This document shows positions 11,201 to 21,899 of a stretch of DNA of 64,000 nt, one piece after another (position 1 is the stretch's first letter; each line of letters begins with the position of its first letter). The translations under genes and the position numbers were made by a program. This DNA comes from Marchantia polymorpha subsp. ruderalis (taxonomy: Eukaryota; Streptophyta; Marchantiopsida; Marchantiales; Marchantiaceae), in NCBI GenBank assembly GCA_037833965.1, contig AP031352.1, positions 11,760,501-11,824,500 of the forward strand, given 5' to 3'. The notes under the pieces are model-generated. The model did no database searches and was not told the DNA's origin. It worked only from the letters and a program-made list of their open reading frames with translations.

Positions 11201-13243
11201 ATCTTCGATGCGTTCTCCTCCATATCCACTTTTCGCTGAAAGGAAGAGCGGATATGGATTGACCCGGGTACGAGTACGCACTCGGGCTCCTGCTCCGATG
11301 ACATAACAGTACACTACGGAACTCATACGCACGGAATATTGTCTGAGCAGAAGCTGCGCTGGGGCCGGGCAAGCTGACAAAATATGAGCCTGAAGAACGT
11401 GCTGTTCAGAAAAGATGCGCAGTGGCTACACTTGCCTACAATTCGGCATAAGCACTCTGTCCTATCGCGCAATGCGTCAGCAGCATCTGTGTCAGCTGCC
11501 AGCTACCACCCGATGCATCGCGAATTCGAATGTCATTCCAAGGTTCCCTCAGACGATCAGATACTGAAGAATCCAGCGACTTGGAAAGCGGAGTGTCCAC
11601 ATACAGGACTCTTCTTCTTCCTAGACCCGTAGCATTGATTGATTGATTGACGACGACTGCAGACGATGGCCGGCGAAAAATCTCACTGTACGAAAACAGT
11701 ATTGCACAATTCATAGCGCAACCGAGGAGCTCAGATCGCGGTTGACTGAAGTCGCACGCAGCACGTGGCTGCAGCATTACCTCCGCTCACAGCCTTGCTG
11801 TCAACCGCTCGGACCGATCGAAGAAACTATGACGAAAAGAGAGCCAATTCTGCTTCCAAGGATCTGGAAAGATTGAGATTGCGTTCCGTGGACAGAAATC
11901 CTAATGGCGCTGGAATCCCCGCATTCGTTGCCAAATTGTCCACAGTTAAAAGAGGAGAATCCACACCGCGACAGCTACGACGGTCACAGATTCCTCATCC
12001 CACCACCACCAGAGTAGAGTAGTTCATCTCCTTATCCTCCACGTGAACTTCCCTCCCGGCGATTCAGATTCGACATCGAGAATAAATGAGCACCGGAGCA
12101 TTATCTTATGAATTTTGAGGCGGTCAACCGACTTCAAATCATTTAATATGCCCAACCATTTGTCACGAGGACGACACAGACAGAGAGAGAGAGAAAAGGG
12201 AATACTCACTTGGTACCGCCGGCTGCAGGCAAAGTCTCAGCGCCCTCGAAGCACACGTAACGAGCTCCTTTCTTTCTCGACATCACGCCGCAATATCGAA
12301 GCACCTCGCACAGGCGCACTCCTTTCCAGACGGAGGTGCTCACGGCAGCCGCTCCCCAATTGAACCCAATACTCTGCGCAGTCATATTCTGCTCCTTGCG
12401 CCGATTGCCGGCGCACACGAGGGTGCACGGGAACTCCCTCTGGGGGAATTTTGTCACCAAATCCTGCATGCTGAGCTTCATCGGCCTTTTGACAAGTCCG
12501 CTGACCTCGAACTTCCAGTTGTCCCAGTCTCCGTGAGGAACATAGCCATGGTTTCGGACGTAATGTATGGATGCCGGGGTGATGAATCCGTGCTCCATCA
12601 GTGCGGAAAGAGGAGGTTCGCAATTGAACGGATGCCGCCCTGTCAGACGAACGAGAGAAGGGTGACGCTGAATCCAGTCGTCCGATGTGCCCAGGTCGCG
12701 AGAATCCACTCCATAATTCATGTCTTGGACGGACATTTTATCCTCGGGATACACCCAATCCACGTGCTCCTCGTCCTCGTCCTCGTCTTCGTCCTCGGTC
12801 TCGCTTTCCTCTGGCCCTGCCTCGATCCTCTTGAACTTTGGCCCCTGATCGTGAAGATCGTTTCCATATTGCTCGAACTTCTCGTCCGCATGCTTGGCTT
12901 CCCCATAGCGGCTGGAGTCGTGGACCTGTTGACATTCTCCCTCCGAGCTGTCGCCCTCGGAATTCCCCATGTAGCTGGCGTACGAGTTGTTCAGGTCATC
13001 TGCAGAAGGATGAGAAATCATTTTGTGGAGAGGAGGCTTGCCGAAACTCGCAGTCCTGCCGAACTCGGACACCTTGGGACTGAGGATCGAGCCGCCGTGA
13101 ATTTGCAGCCCAGAGATGGCAATCGTGGGCTTGGCTCTGGACCTGGACTGGAAACCCTCTGCAGCGGAGGTTTTATAAGCGGACGCGCTATTCACGTCGC
13201 CATCCTTCTCCAGAGAGTTCAGGGTCACTCCCATGACTCCCAT
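8239..13243 (-). CDS. NIA: assimilatory nitrate reductase (NADH-type), five exons
   Basis: Exons are 13243-12210, 10982-10723, 10613-10479, 10253-10021 and 9594-8239. All four introns are GT-AG and phases close to 3018 nt (1,005 residues). Domain order is complete. The molybdenum-cofactor domain has the [12 protein letters not shown] cysteine at about Cys277. The dimerisation domain is followed by hinge 1, with a KSSSTP motif (about 620-625) resembling the 14-3-3 phosphoserine site of plant enzymes. The cytochrome b5 domain has haem ligands His667 (HPGG) and about His690. The FAD domain carries RAYTP (about 805-809). The NADH domain carries GGTGIT (about 885-890) and CGP (about 978-980). The cytosolic enzyme reduces nitrate to nitrite. 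The N-terminus is about 85 residues longer than in Arabidopsis, with an acidic run near 150-160, and the usual CGPPxM is CGPQTL. High-GC coding sequence, apparently functional. Confidence 0.95.
9601..10006. repeat. three 135-bp tandem repeats in nitrate reductase intron 4
   Basis: Three imperfect copies of a unit of about 135 bp fill nearly all of intron 4 (10020-9595, 426 nt). Landmarks are GCCATGCA at 9719, 9854 and 9989, and GGGCGT at 9621, 9757 and 9892, so the period is 135-136 bp. Each copy contains GGACGGACGG-type runs and ACCATCGATCGG. Because 135 is divisible by three, open frames run far into the intron on both strands; these are not additional coding sequence, since the splice sites on both sides join conserved nitrate reductase residues (WNVM and GMMNN). 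Confidence 0.88.
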
Positions 13244-13550
13244 GATCGCGAGCTCCTCGAGCCGGGCAGAAGGATCACCGAACGCAAGCGCCGCGGCTGG
13301 ACCGTGGTAGGGATAGGCGATGATATCCTCAGACTCTCACGCATCGGCTGGCGGAACGATGACGAGCACAGCTCTTCAATCCGGCCAAGGGATGATGATG
13401 ATGATGATGCAGCTGCGAGTCCTGAGAGAGAACTGAGTCAAGTGTCGAGTGTCAACGAGATCAGCTGCTGCTGTGTGCTGTACATGAGAGCCCCGCTGTG
13501 TGGGCGAAGAAGGCAGACAGGGAGCAATGTTCCTGACGCCAGTATGCAGC

Positions 13551-13557
13551 TTATATA
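13551..13557 (-). promoter_or_regulatory. TATA box of nitrate reductase
   Basis: On the minus strand the sequence reads TATATAA within CACTATATAAGC, about 310 nt upstream of the start codon at 13243. Position and orientation fit the core promoter, implying a 5' UTR of roughly 275 nt that includes a short CAT repeat (about 13392-13410). Initiation site not determined. Confidence 0.6.
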
Positions 13558-13559
13558 GT

Positions 13560-15710
13560 GCGGGCGATGAATAGGCTGCCGTACTCCACCCTCAGGCCGC
13601 AGTACAATATCTGCAATTCCTCCAATTGCTCCAATTATTGAGAAATTGTCGAAAAAGCACGGCATGAGAATTACCACCTACTCTCTCGCTCTCGCGCTCG
13701 CGCGCGCAGACTTTGACACCCGGGCTCGGGGCAGGCGAATTCCCCTGTGCTGGACGATGTCTCGGTGCGCGATAGGAGGGGGAGGCACTTGCCCACCCAG
13801 CCTCAGGGTGGCCCCGGGCCCAGGGCGATTATTAGCTCAGATCCCGCTCCAGCCGCCCATTGGTCCTCGGCAAGCAGAGAAGGACCTGGCCAGTAGGGCC
13901 TCCGTTGGTTCCTGTGTATTATATTATGCCCGGACTGAATCGCAGCTCGACGTCTGATCTCATTTTATTTGCGACCTGCTGCTGGATCTCGTTCTGAGCG
14001 CGGTGGGGGCCGAGCTTGGAGCTTTTCCTGCACACCGACGAGATTCGTGAGCCGGGCAAATCCGCCGTTCGGATTCGGGGGCGATGTATTTCGCAGCCCG
14101 ACGGGGCTCCGGTTCGGGGGTTTATTGGGCTGGTTCCGCGGTTACTATACATAGTAAATTCCGCTCCCGGGTCTAGGTCATGCGTCCGGATTTACACCGT
14201 CGTTTGACTATTCTCATGTCCGCAGCAGCGAAGGCAGACCGGTTCGCGAAACGCTCCGCCATTTGTTGACCTTCTGGTCCCGGACCCCGGGGCCCCACCG
14301 GACAGTTTGTTTGTCTCTTAGTCCTGTGAGCAACGGGGTCCGGACCCGGCGGTAGATTTACTTCTCCAGCAGCAGCTGTCCGTATTATGTTCGTTACCGT
14401 GGTTCCTCTCGCGCTCACTGCGGTGCCAGCCTACTCCGTCGCCCGCGGTAAGTTCTGCTCTCCGCCTTCTCTTTACCACGTTCCGATTCTCCGCCGGCTG
14501 GATTCAGCTAGATTCAGCTCCCCACGGAGCTCGACGGCCAGAACGGGGGCCCTTCGCCGTCGGGAAGTTCACGTGGAGTGCGAAAGTCGTGATTCGCAGG
14601 GGTTGCACTCTCTCGTTCGGGGATTGTGGAGACGAACTGCGGCCAACAGACGAACTGCGGACGAACAGGCGAGGCGAATTTTCGCCACGGCGCAGAGCAG
14701 TCGCCGTCGGGCCACGCGGAGCGGGGCGAGCGAGCGCCGTGGTTCGTGGCTCTCAGCAGGACCCGCGGGCTAAGAGAGCCCATGCGGCGGCTCGACGGTC
14801 GTGGCCTCTGACCGCTGTTGGGAAACCAGCGGTGAGAAGCTCGAGCTCGAGCGGTATCGGGCGCGGGACGCCAGCCCAACCCAGCGAGCCCGCCCGGGGT
14901 TGAGTTGACCCCAGGGCCGGGCGCCGCGTCGCAGAGACAGGGTACGCATGAGACGCGGCGGCGGGGCGGCCCGGTCAGCCCTGCTCGATGTCCCAAAGGG
15001 GCTACTTGCTGCCGCAGGTTGCCCCGGACACAGGCCATGCGCACCTCTTCCCAGCTCAGCGGACATCTAGGCCCCCGAGGACCCCCGCCCTACGGCGACT
15101 CGCATCACACCTGAGTCGGATCGATCGATGCTCTCGCAGTGGCTATGCGGACTGCGGAAGCGGAGAAACTGAAGGCGGCCCCATCGCTGTTCTGGCCGTC
15201 GAGTCTCCTCGCTCGCTCGCTCCCTCCAGCAGCAGCTGCTGGTTGCTTCGCATGTCCAGAGAAGCCTTTTCGTATCTTCGGCTTGCATGGACCAGAAGAA
15301 TCGAAGATCTGCAACCGTGCAATCGGACAGCTCGGCTCGCCATCGCTGCTGTATCCATACCTTTTGTGCCGTAAAGACCATTTGGACACGGCACACCCCG
15401 GCCAACAGTGATCTTGGCATATTACTGCGCTCCCTCTTCGTCCATGGCGCTCTATTCTCTCTCCGTCGCCTGCAACAAACAAAAAACGCCTTTCCTCTCT
15501 CTCTCTCTCTCTCCACATCCATATTTCGTTTTTGTGGTTTTCCCGTCGAGGTCTGCAGCGATGCCATGTTTCCCAGCATCGCATGCGTACAAAGCCCCGC
15601 AGTCGAGAAACTCACAGCTGAACTCCCAAAGTGGAAGGAACTTAATCGACCTCTTCATGAGCAGTACAGAGCACTCTAGTCTGATTTGTACGATGCGTGA
15701 TGTATATTGA
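13560..15710. other. GC-rich upstream region of nitrate reductase
   Basis: This is about 2.1 kb of GC-rich sequence with many overlapping open frames on both strands (for example 14387-14773 and 14988-15374 on +, 14514-15044 and 15067-15615 on -). None shows a protein family motif, and the overlaps on opposite strands are what GC-rich DNA gives by chance. A short CT run lies at about 15497-15513. The region may hold promoter elements or an untranslated exon of a divergent rightward transcript, but I cannot support a gene. Confidence 0.4.
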
Positions 15711-17850
15711 CGATAGGTCAAATATTGAGACTGAACGATGACAGGTAACAGAAAGTCAGAAATGGATTGAAGTAATCAAGTCAAATGCTCAAATACTGAT
15801 TTGACATTTAGAAGTTGTAAAACTCAACAACGATAGTTGTTGGAGCGAACACACTCGACGAATGCCATTTTTCATGGGCTCTTATTCAATTTTTTCTTCG
15901 TGCCCAACGCTGGCATCCTTGACTTGCTTACTACTAAGCATTCTTTGTTGACACTCATTCGGAAACTGGAAACTGGTTCCTGTTTGATTCCACCAAACGA
16001 CGATAGAGCAGTCCAAATTCCAAACGAAGACTTTTGTGGATGCAGTATTTTGCTTCAGTACGTATTTTGCTTTACTTCTCATTTGACCTCTTCCTTCTCA
16101 CCTTCCCCACTTCAGTTTGGAATCTATAAGTAGGCTTCAGATAATCGAGTTATGGCGTCTCTTCTTGTACACCTCAAGCTGTATTGAGATTATCCATAAT
16201 GCTCATCGTGTGACGTCAAACTAAACTTTGTCTTATTCTCAAGGGGAGTGAGTTCCCCTTGTAAGCTACTCAAAATGGTAAGAAAACATTCTACGTGCAC
16301 TTTTTAGAATAGGCAATCTCGTTAGAAGATTGGACTGAATATGAATCGGTTAGAGACGGACTTAATCAGGTCTGTCTTTTCAAATTGCATGACATATTCT
16401 CATGAGCACCAACTATGTGATAATAAAAAAAATTACAATTCGATAAAAATTTTGACATATTTTCAAATTTATAGTTTATTTAATTTTCTACCTTGTTGAT
16501 GTTATTTAAAACCCAAAAAAGTTCAATTAATTTCTTTAAACTAAATGATTGGAACAAACACAAAGCATCTATCATATATTGATATGAACAACAAACAAAT
16601 TTTTTAAACCGAATTATTGGATGAACCTCATAAGAAAAGAAAATCATGAATTTTTTTTGGCTTTGCATATGTATGCATATCTTAATAACCTCTAAATATC
16701 TCCTAGCATATATATGTGAATTAAAAATTTAAATCTAGATAATATTTAAATATATGCATAAATATAAATATAGATTATATTTTATATAGGATAATACTTT
16801 GTTCAATATTTTAATTTTTAAAATCTTCAAAGATTGCTATTTTTCTAACCTTAAAATCACTTCATTTACTTATTATATGTATTTTATGATATTTCCTGCT
16901 GTTTTATTACAACGGAGATATATATTTATTAAAATATAATGAGTTTCAAAAATTTTTGCTTAAAGTGGATTGTTGCATTCAATAATTTCTGTTTATAAAA
17001 TCATGTATCATAAAAAAACTATATATATTTTTTAAGTGTGTGCCAGATTGAAAGTTTTATGTTAGCATGAATATATTTTTTTAAATCAAATACAATACAT
17101 TCAATGTTAAGAATAAAATATTGTCAATGTTGCTCTATTCTTTCTCTTAAGGAAGAGAAAAAGTATCACTTGTGTTTTTTTTGTTGAGGCAAGAATCACA
17201 ACTTAAAAAATTGCTATTTGAAACCTAAGGAGTCAAAGACGCAAAAGTTTTGGTACAACTCAAGCATTTCTTAGCCAAGACTTAAGATGTTAAGGTTAAC
17301 TCATGTGTTTTGGATTGACATTTGGCTACCTAAGTTTAACTAGCTCATCGTTTGTACCGGAGATATTTAAAACCAAGGCTTCTTGACTATAATAACTCTC
17401 TTCACATGTTAATTATAAGTCCTGTATTCTCTAGCCGTGGACGTAGCAATTCTGTGGTGAACCACGGTACATCTTGTGTCTTATGTTTACTTGCTATGCT
17501 GACTTGTTTCGCTGTCACTTGTATTTATTGATTCTTGGTTTATCACTCACACTAGCCATATTAGGTACTATGCAGCTAACAAATGCTGCCACATCATGAG
17601 TTCTATTATATTCTCTGAAAATTCTTATTGTTTTATCTTGCTTAAAATAGATTTTCATCCACGTAGAGAAAAATTTAAATTTTTTTTTAGATTATGAAGT
17701 CTTTGCTTATTTTATTGATAAAAATCTTATAAAATGCTATAATATTTCTATAGTGACTAAGAAATATCTTGTCAAAGTAACAATTATTGACGTGAATCTC
17801 TTGATTTCAACATACATATGTCATTTACAAAACTAAACTCTCCTATATTT
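15711..17850. other. intergenic, increasingly AT-rich
   Basis: No gene recognised. GC content falls sharply from about 16.4 kb onward, marking the change from the nitrate reductase island to a decayed transposon region. Short open frames (15837-16133 +, 16480-16668 -) carry no recognisable features. Confidence 0.45.
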
Positions 17851-18237
17851 TCATGGAAGAACATCATAATACTATTGCATTCAACATCATTGATCAACAT
17901 CAACTCACTCTAATCTTGTACTCAATCTTTCTTGGATAGAGATGATCAACCCCCATATAGATTGAAAAATGCAAAAGCTAACATATCAAATCATAGTTTC
18001 TCATATTTTGTCTAGATAGTCTAGAAATATTTCAAATCCGAATCCGAGGTCAAAATTCCGTTGATGGTAGGTGCTCAAACCTTTATGAAGATGACCAAGA
18101 ATGGAAATATGTTTGCAATTTATGCAATCTAACATCTCAACATGTTCAATGACCAATCAAGTTATCAATAGAATATGACGATTATCAAGACTTGTTTGAG
18201 AAGAAGAAAAAGATTTATACACTTCCTCTGCATCAAT

Positions 18238-18456
18238 CTTATGATCGTGACATTGAACTTCAAGAAGTTGCGCAACCTCCCTTTGATCCAATCTACAGCC
18301 TTTCATTGATCTTATGATTGGGACATTGAACTACAAGAAGTTGCGCAACCTCCCTTTGATCCAATCTATAGCCTTTCATCGATCTTATGATTGTGACATT
18401 GAACTTCAAAAAGTTGCGCAATCTCATTTTGATCTAATCTACAATCTTTTTCAGAA
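18238..18456 (+). repeat. three 73-bp tandem copies inside gypsy reverse transcriptase
   Basis: The segment encoding YDRDIELQEVAQPPFDPIYSLS is present three times in tandem, starting at 18238, 18311 and 18384 (period exactly 73 bp). The period is not a multiple of three, so the expansion breaks the frame and must postdate loss of function or have caused it. Copy 3 is the most diverged and runs on into the expected FQNEL continuation. Confidence 0.88.
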
Positions 18457-18982
18457 TGAGCTTTTTGTAGTGTGAGATTATCATGATAAAAATCTCACAA
18501 AAACTTCATTTGACATTGCAAGTCACATGCTAGAGCTCCTATCCATTTGTTAAGGAGAAAAACGCCTCTCATTGGATGTGCATGGATTGTCATGAACTAA
18601 ACAAGATCAAATTCAAGAACCGATTTTTATAGCCGATTATTTCAAGACTTCTTGATTAATTCGTTCAAGCAATCGTCCACTCCAAAATGATCTTTATGAA
18701 GCTTACAACCTAGTATATATCAAGGAAGATGAAAAATGGAAAACAGACTTTTGAACTAGATATGAACACTTTGAATACAATGTCATACTTTTTGACCTTA
18801 TCAATACATCTATCACCTTTCAACACTTGATGAACGACATATTTTGAAAACTTCTCGACAATTTTGTTATTTGTTTGTTGTCTGTTATCTCAACAACATA
18901 TTGGGTTACTCCAAGAATAAAAAAAAGCACATCAATCATGTCCGACTAGTATTGGAGAAGCTGCGCATTGTTGAATTACAAG

Positions 18983-19130
18983 GGAAGTTCGAGAAGTAAG
19001 ATTTCCACCAATTCCAAGTTAAATTTATGGGCTATATCATTTCTAGAGAATTACACGCCAAGCTGGAGAAGCAAGATTTCCATTAATTCCAAGTTAAATT
19101 TATGAGCTTTATCATTTCTATAGAGTATCT
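18983..19130 (+). repeat. 75-bp tandem duplication in gypsy reverse transcriptase
   Basis: The segment coding for an EK-DFH-FQVKF-GYIIS-type motif occurs twice, with AAGATTTCC landmarks at 18998 and 19073 (75 bp apart). Unlike the 73-bp array nearby, this one keeps frame. The copies differ by several substitutions, mostly transitions. Confidence 0.8.
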
Positions 19131-21255
19131 ATATATGAATTTAAAAAAGATTTGAACAATCACCGATTGAAAAACATCGGTTACTATTTGAGACTTACAA
19201 TATTTCTCAATTTTGCAAATTTGTATTGAATTTTCATCCGAAACTGTTTTAAGATTTGCTGCTCTATTGATCTGATTGATTTGCAAAGACAAGCTCAAGT
19301 GTAATAGCAATGCAGACCAAGCATTTGAAACTCTAAAGAAGATGTTTACAACGGAGTCTATTTTGATGCATACTTAAATCTAGAAGTCATTATTTCCTAG
19401 AAATGGATGGATCTAACTTTGCCCTTGGAGAGATCTTTTCACAACCCAAACACATATAGCTCCATCTTGTTGAGCTTCACTCACACAAATTTACTGCTAT
19501 CAAGAGATTTATGAGATCCATAACAAGGAGCTCTTGGTCATCGTTGACTTGTTCTAAGAATGATGTCATTTTTTCAAAGTAGTTCAACATCCAATCAAAG
19601 CCTACATCCATTATAAAACCTTGAGTGTTTCATGTTGGCCAAAATACTTAATCAACAACAATCTCGTTGGAGTATATTGCTTTTGAGTTTCAACTTTGTG
19701 CACTTCGACTTAATCAACAATTTCAGCTGAAGACTATGTGCATCACAATTTGTGTGTATGCTTTTTTTTTCCAAGATATTTGAGTAAATTTGAACTCTGA
19801 TACTTTGGCCTTAAAATTCAAAAACGTTGACATCTTCAATACTAGAAAATTTTCAACTCCAAGCTCCGAGTTACAAATTTGTAAGCTTCAAATCAACTTA
19901 TTATCAATTCACATGTTCCAATATTGCATGATGTTGATCCAAGATTTGAATTCTAATATGGACTGTTATAATACCAATGATTACTTTATGTCTTGAAGAT
20001 TCATGCCAATTCAAAGTGTTTTAATATCGACATGATTTTTCATCGGCGAAACACTTTGATGTCAACAAGACTATGGAATTGATATCCAAAGACTTTTGTT
20101 GATAAAAATTGTGGAAAAGTGTGAAGTGTTATGTCACAATATGTGACATCTATTGTAGATACAAGATCTCTTATCATCAAATATAGAGATTATTTCAATC
20201 GATGCCGAAACCAAATTGTAAAACATCAAAAGTTCAAATTTTTTTGGCAAATTTTTATTTTGTTGAAACTCTTGACAAAGACAACATAATCTGTGACTTG
20301 CAAGAAGACTATCACACGTAAATAAATGGCACAAATTTTTTAGACAATGTATATAAATATTATGGATTTTTTGAGGATAACATCTCTGATTGTGATATGC
20401 AACTCATGTACTTGTTCAAAATCCTTGGCAATACTTCTTTAAAATATTACAAGTGAAAATCAATCTATCATTGACATATTATCCTAAAACGGATGAATAA
20501 ATTGAACAATTGAATCAAGTATTGGAGCAGTATTTAACATGCTTTATCAAGTAACATCAAGATAATTGGATGTATGTAGTTTCAATCGTAGAAGTTTTTT
20601 ACATCAATACATATCAAGAGTACATCTATCAAATTTTTGCATTTTGCAAACTATGCATATCATTCACAATTTGATTCTTTGAACTTGAGTTTAGCAAAAA
20701 ATTTCATTGCGCAAGATTTCGTCACTAAAATTTGAAAATCCACAAAGATATAAAGTCAAAATCTGAAATGCAGACAAATTTTAAAAGCAAAATTTGAACA
20801 TCTCGGTTGGAAATATAGTTTGGCTTTTGCGTCGCAATTTCAAAATTTGTCAACCATGGAACAATTTGAATATTTTGATCTTGGACCTTTTTTTTCTCAG
20901 TAAGCATATCAATAAGGTACAAATTTGACCTGCTGTTATCTATGACAATTCAACTATTGTTTCATGTTTCCTTGCTTGAAACATATAAAAAATCAACTAT
21001 TTCATAATTGCTATGAACAACAATTTTAAGTCTCTAAGATCATAGACTTTTACATCAATTGAAGTAGATTAGAACATCTTGTACATTGGAAGTACTATGA
21101 AGTAAGGGAACTTGAAAACTTGATGATATTCTTGCTAAGTCTTCTAAAATGATCAAAAAATTTCAATTTCATCGTCAATATCCAAGTGAAAAAGATATTT
21201 GAATCCAACATATCTCGACCAACACCAACATTGAATCAACCTCTAATCATATGTC

Positions 21256-21510
21256 TATCACATGAACTTATGATAGATTTTTAATTTTTGTTTTTTATAA
21301 AATAAATATAAAAATATATGGGAATATGTTGCTTGAAGGAGGGTGATGTCATGAACATTACAGTATATTGAATCAACAAGCTGTTTTATATGACTATCAC
21401 ATGTACTTCTTGTAATAGATTTCTTGTTTTTGTTTTTGAGAAGATAAAATATTTATTTTTTTTGAGAATACCCTGCTTGAAGGGTGTGATATAATGAACA
21501 TGACACTAGA
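21256..21510. repeat. imperfect tandem duplication at the 3' end of the gypsy remnant
   Basis: Two related blocks (about 21256-21358 and 21393-21510) share a tATCACATGnACTT start, a T-rich middle and a GCTTGAAGG..GGTGTGAT/ATGTCATGAACAT end. GAAGGAGGGTGATGTCATG at 21336 looks like a polypurine tract joined to the TG start of an LTR, so this may be the junction of internal region and 3' LTR, duplicated. Boundaries are approximate. Confidence 0.5.
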
Positions 21511-21899
21511 TGTGACGGTGCTGAGGTGACATACATTCGTTGACTTTTTCCAACTTCTCAAAGGTGTATTTTTCGAACTTGGAATGCGATGCCAACTTTT
21601 CATCTTTAGAGTTTCTGGAGATGTCCTAGCAGTATAAATAGACAGTCTTAGGACATTGTCTCTCATTCTCAGTGTCAATACCATTTTCGCTTCAAGTGTT
21701 TCTATTTCTAGTTTTGAGTTTTACTACTTCTAATTTTGGAGCTTTAAGTCTTATTCCAAATCTTAACAATTATCTAATTTATTATAAAAAAATTATTTTG
21801 TACTATATCTTTTTTATGAAAAAATATACAATTATCATTGTCATCGATATTCACATTTTGAATACTTTTATTCAGATAAAAACTTGGATGTGATGGTTA

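Larger units (their letters stand above)
17850..21510 (+). mobile_element. Ty3/gypsy retrotransposon remnant, heavily mutated
   Basis: On + and in gypsy order I can read an RT N-terminal motif QPPFDPIYSLS (18.24-18.46 kb, triplicated). It is followed by HVRLVLEKLR ... KFMGYIISRE (about 18.94-19.05 kb) and the RT-RNase H linker AFETLKKMFTTESILMH (about 19.32-19.37 kb). Then come RNase H pieces MDGSNFALGEIFSQPKH and YEIHNKELLVIVDLF (19.4-19.56 kb) and an integrase piece TYYPKTDE ... LNQVLEQYLTCFI (about 20.47-20.55 kb). A chromodomain-like end was not confirmed. Many codons are changed as expected from C-to-T and G-to-A decay (Gln to stop is frequent), so nothing is translatable. Left and right edges are approximate. 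Confidence 0.8.

Noticed and set aside
12533..13558. 341-codon + strand open frame opposite nitrate reductase exon 1
   Set aside because: Its composition is explained by the coding strand of exon 1, which contains the conserved Moco domain; it also runs through the TATA region.
14387..14773. 128-codon + strand frame with a possible signal-like start (MFVTVVPLALTAVPAYS)
   Set aside because: The rest is Arg/Ser-rich as expected for chance frames in GC-rich DNA, and it overlaps an equally long minus frame.
13900..15100. GC-rich block as ribosomal RNA or organelle DNA
   Set aside because: No conserved rRNA or tRNA segments could be matched, and overlapping frames on both strands indicate simple GC-rich flank.
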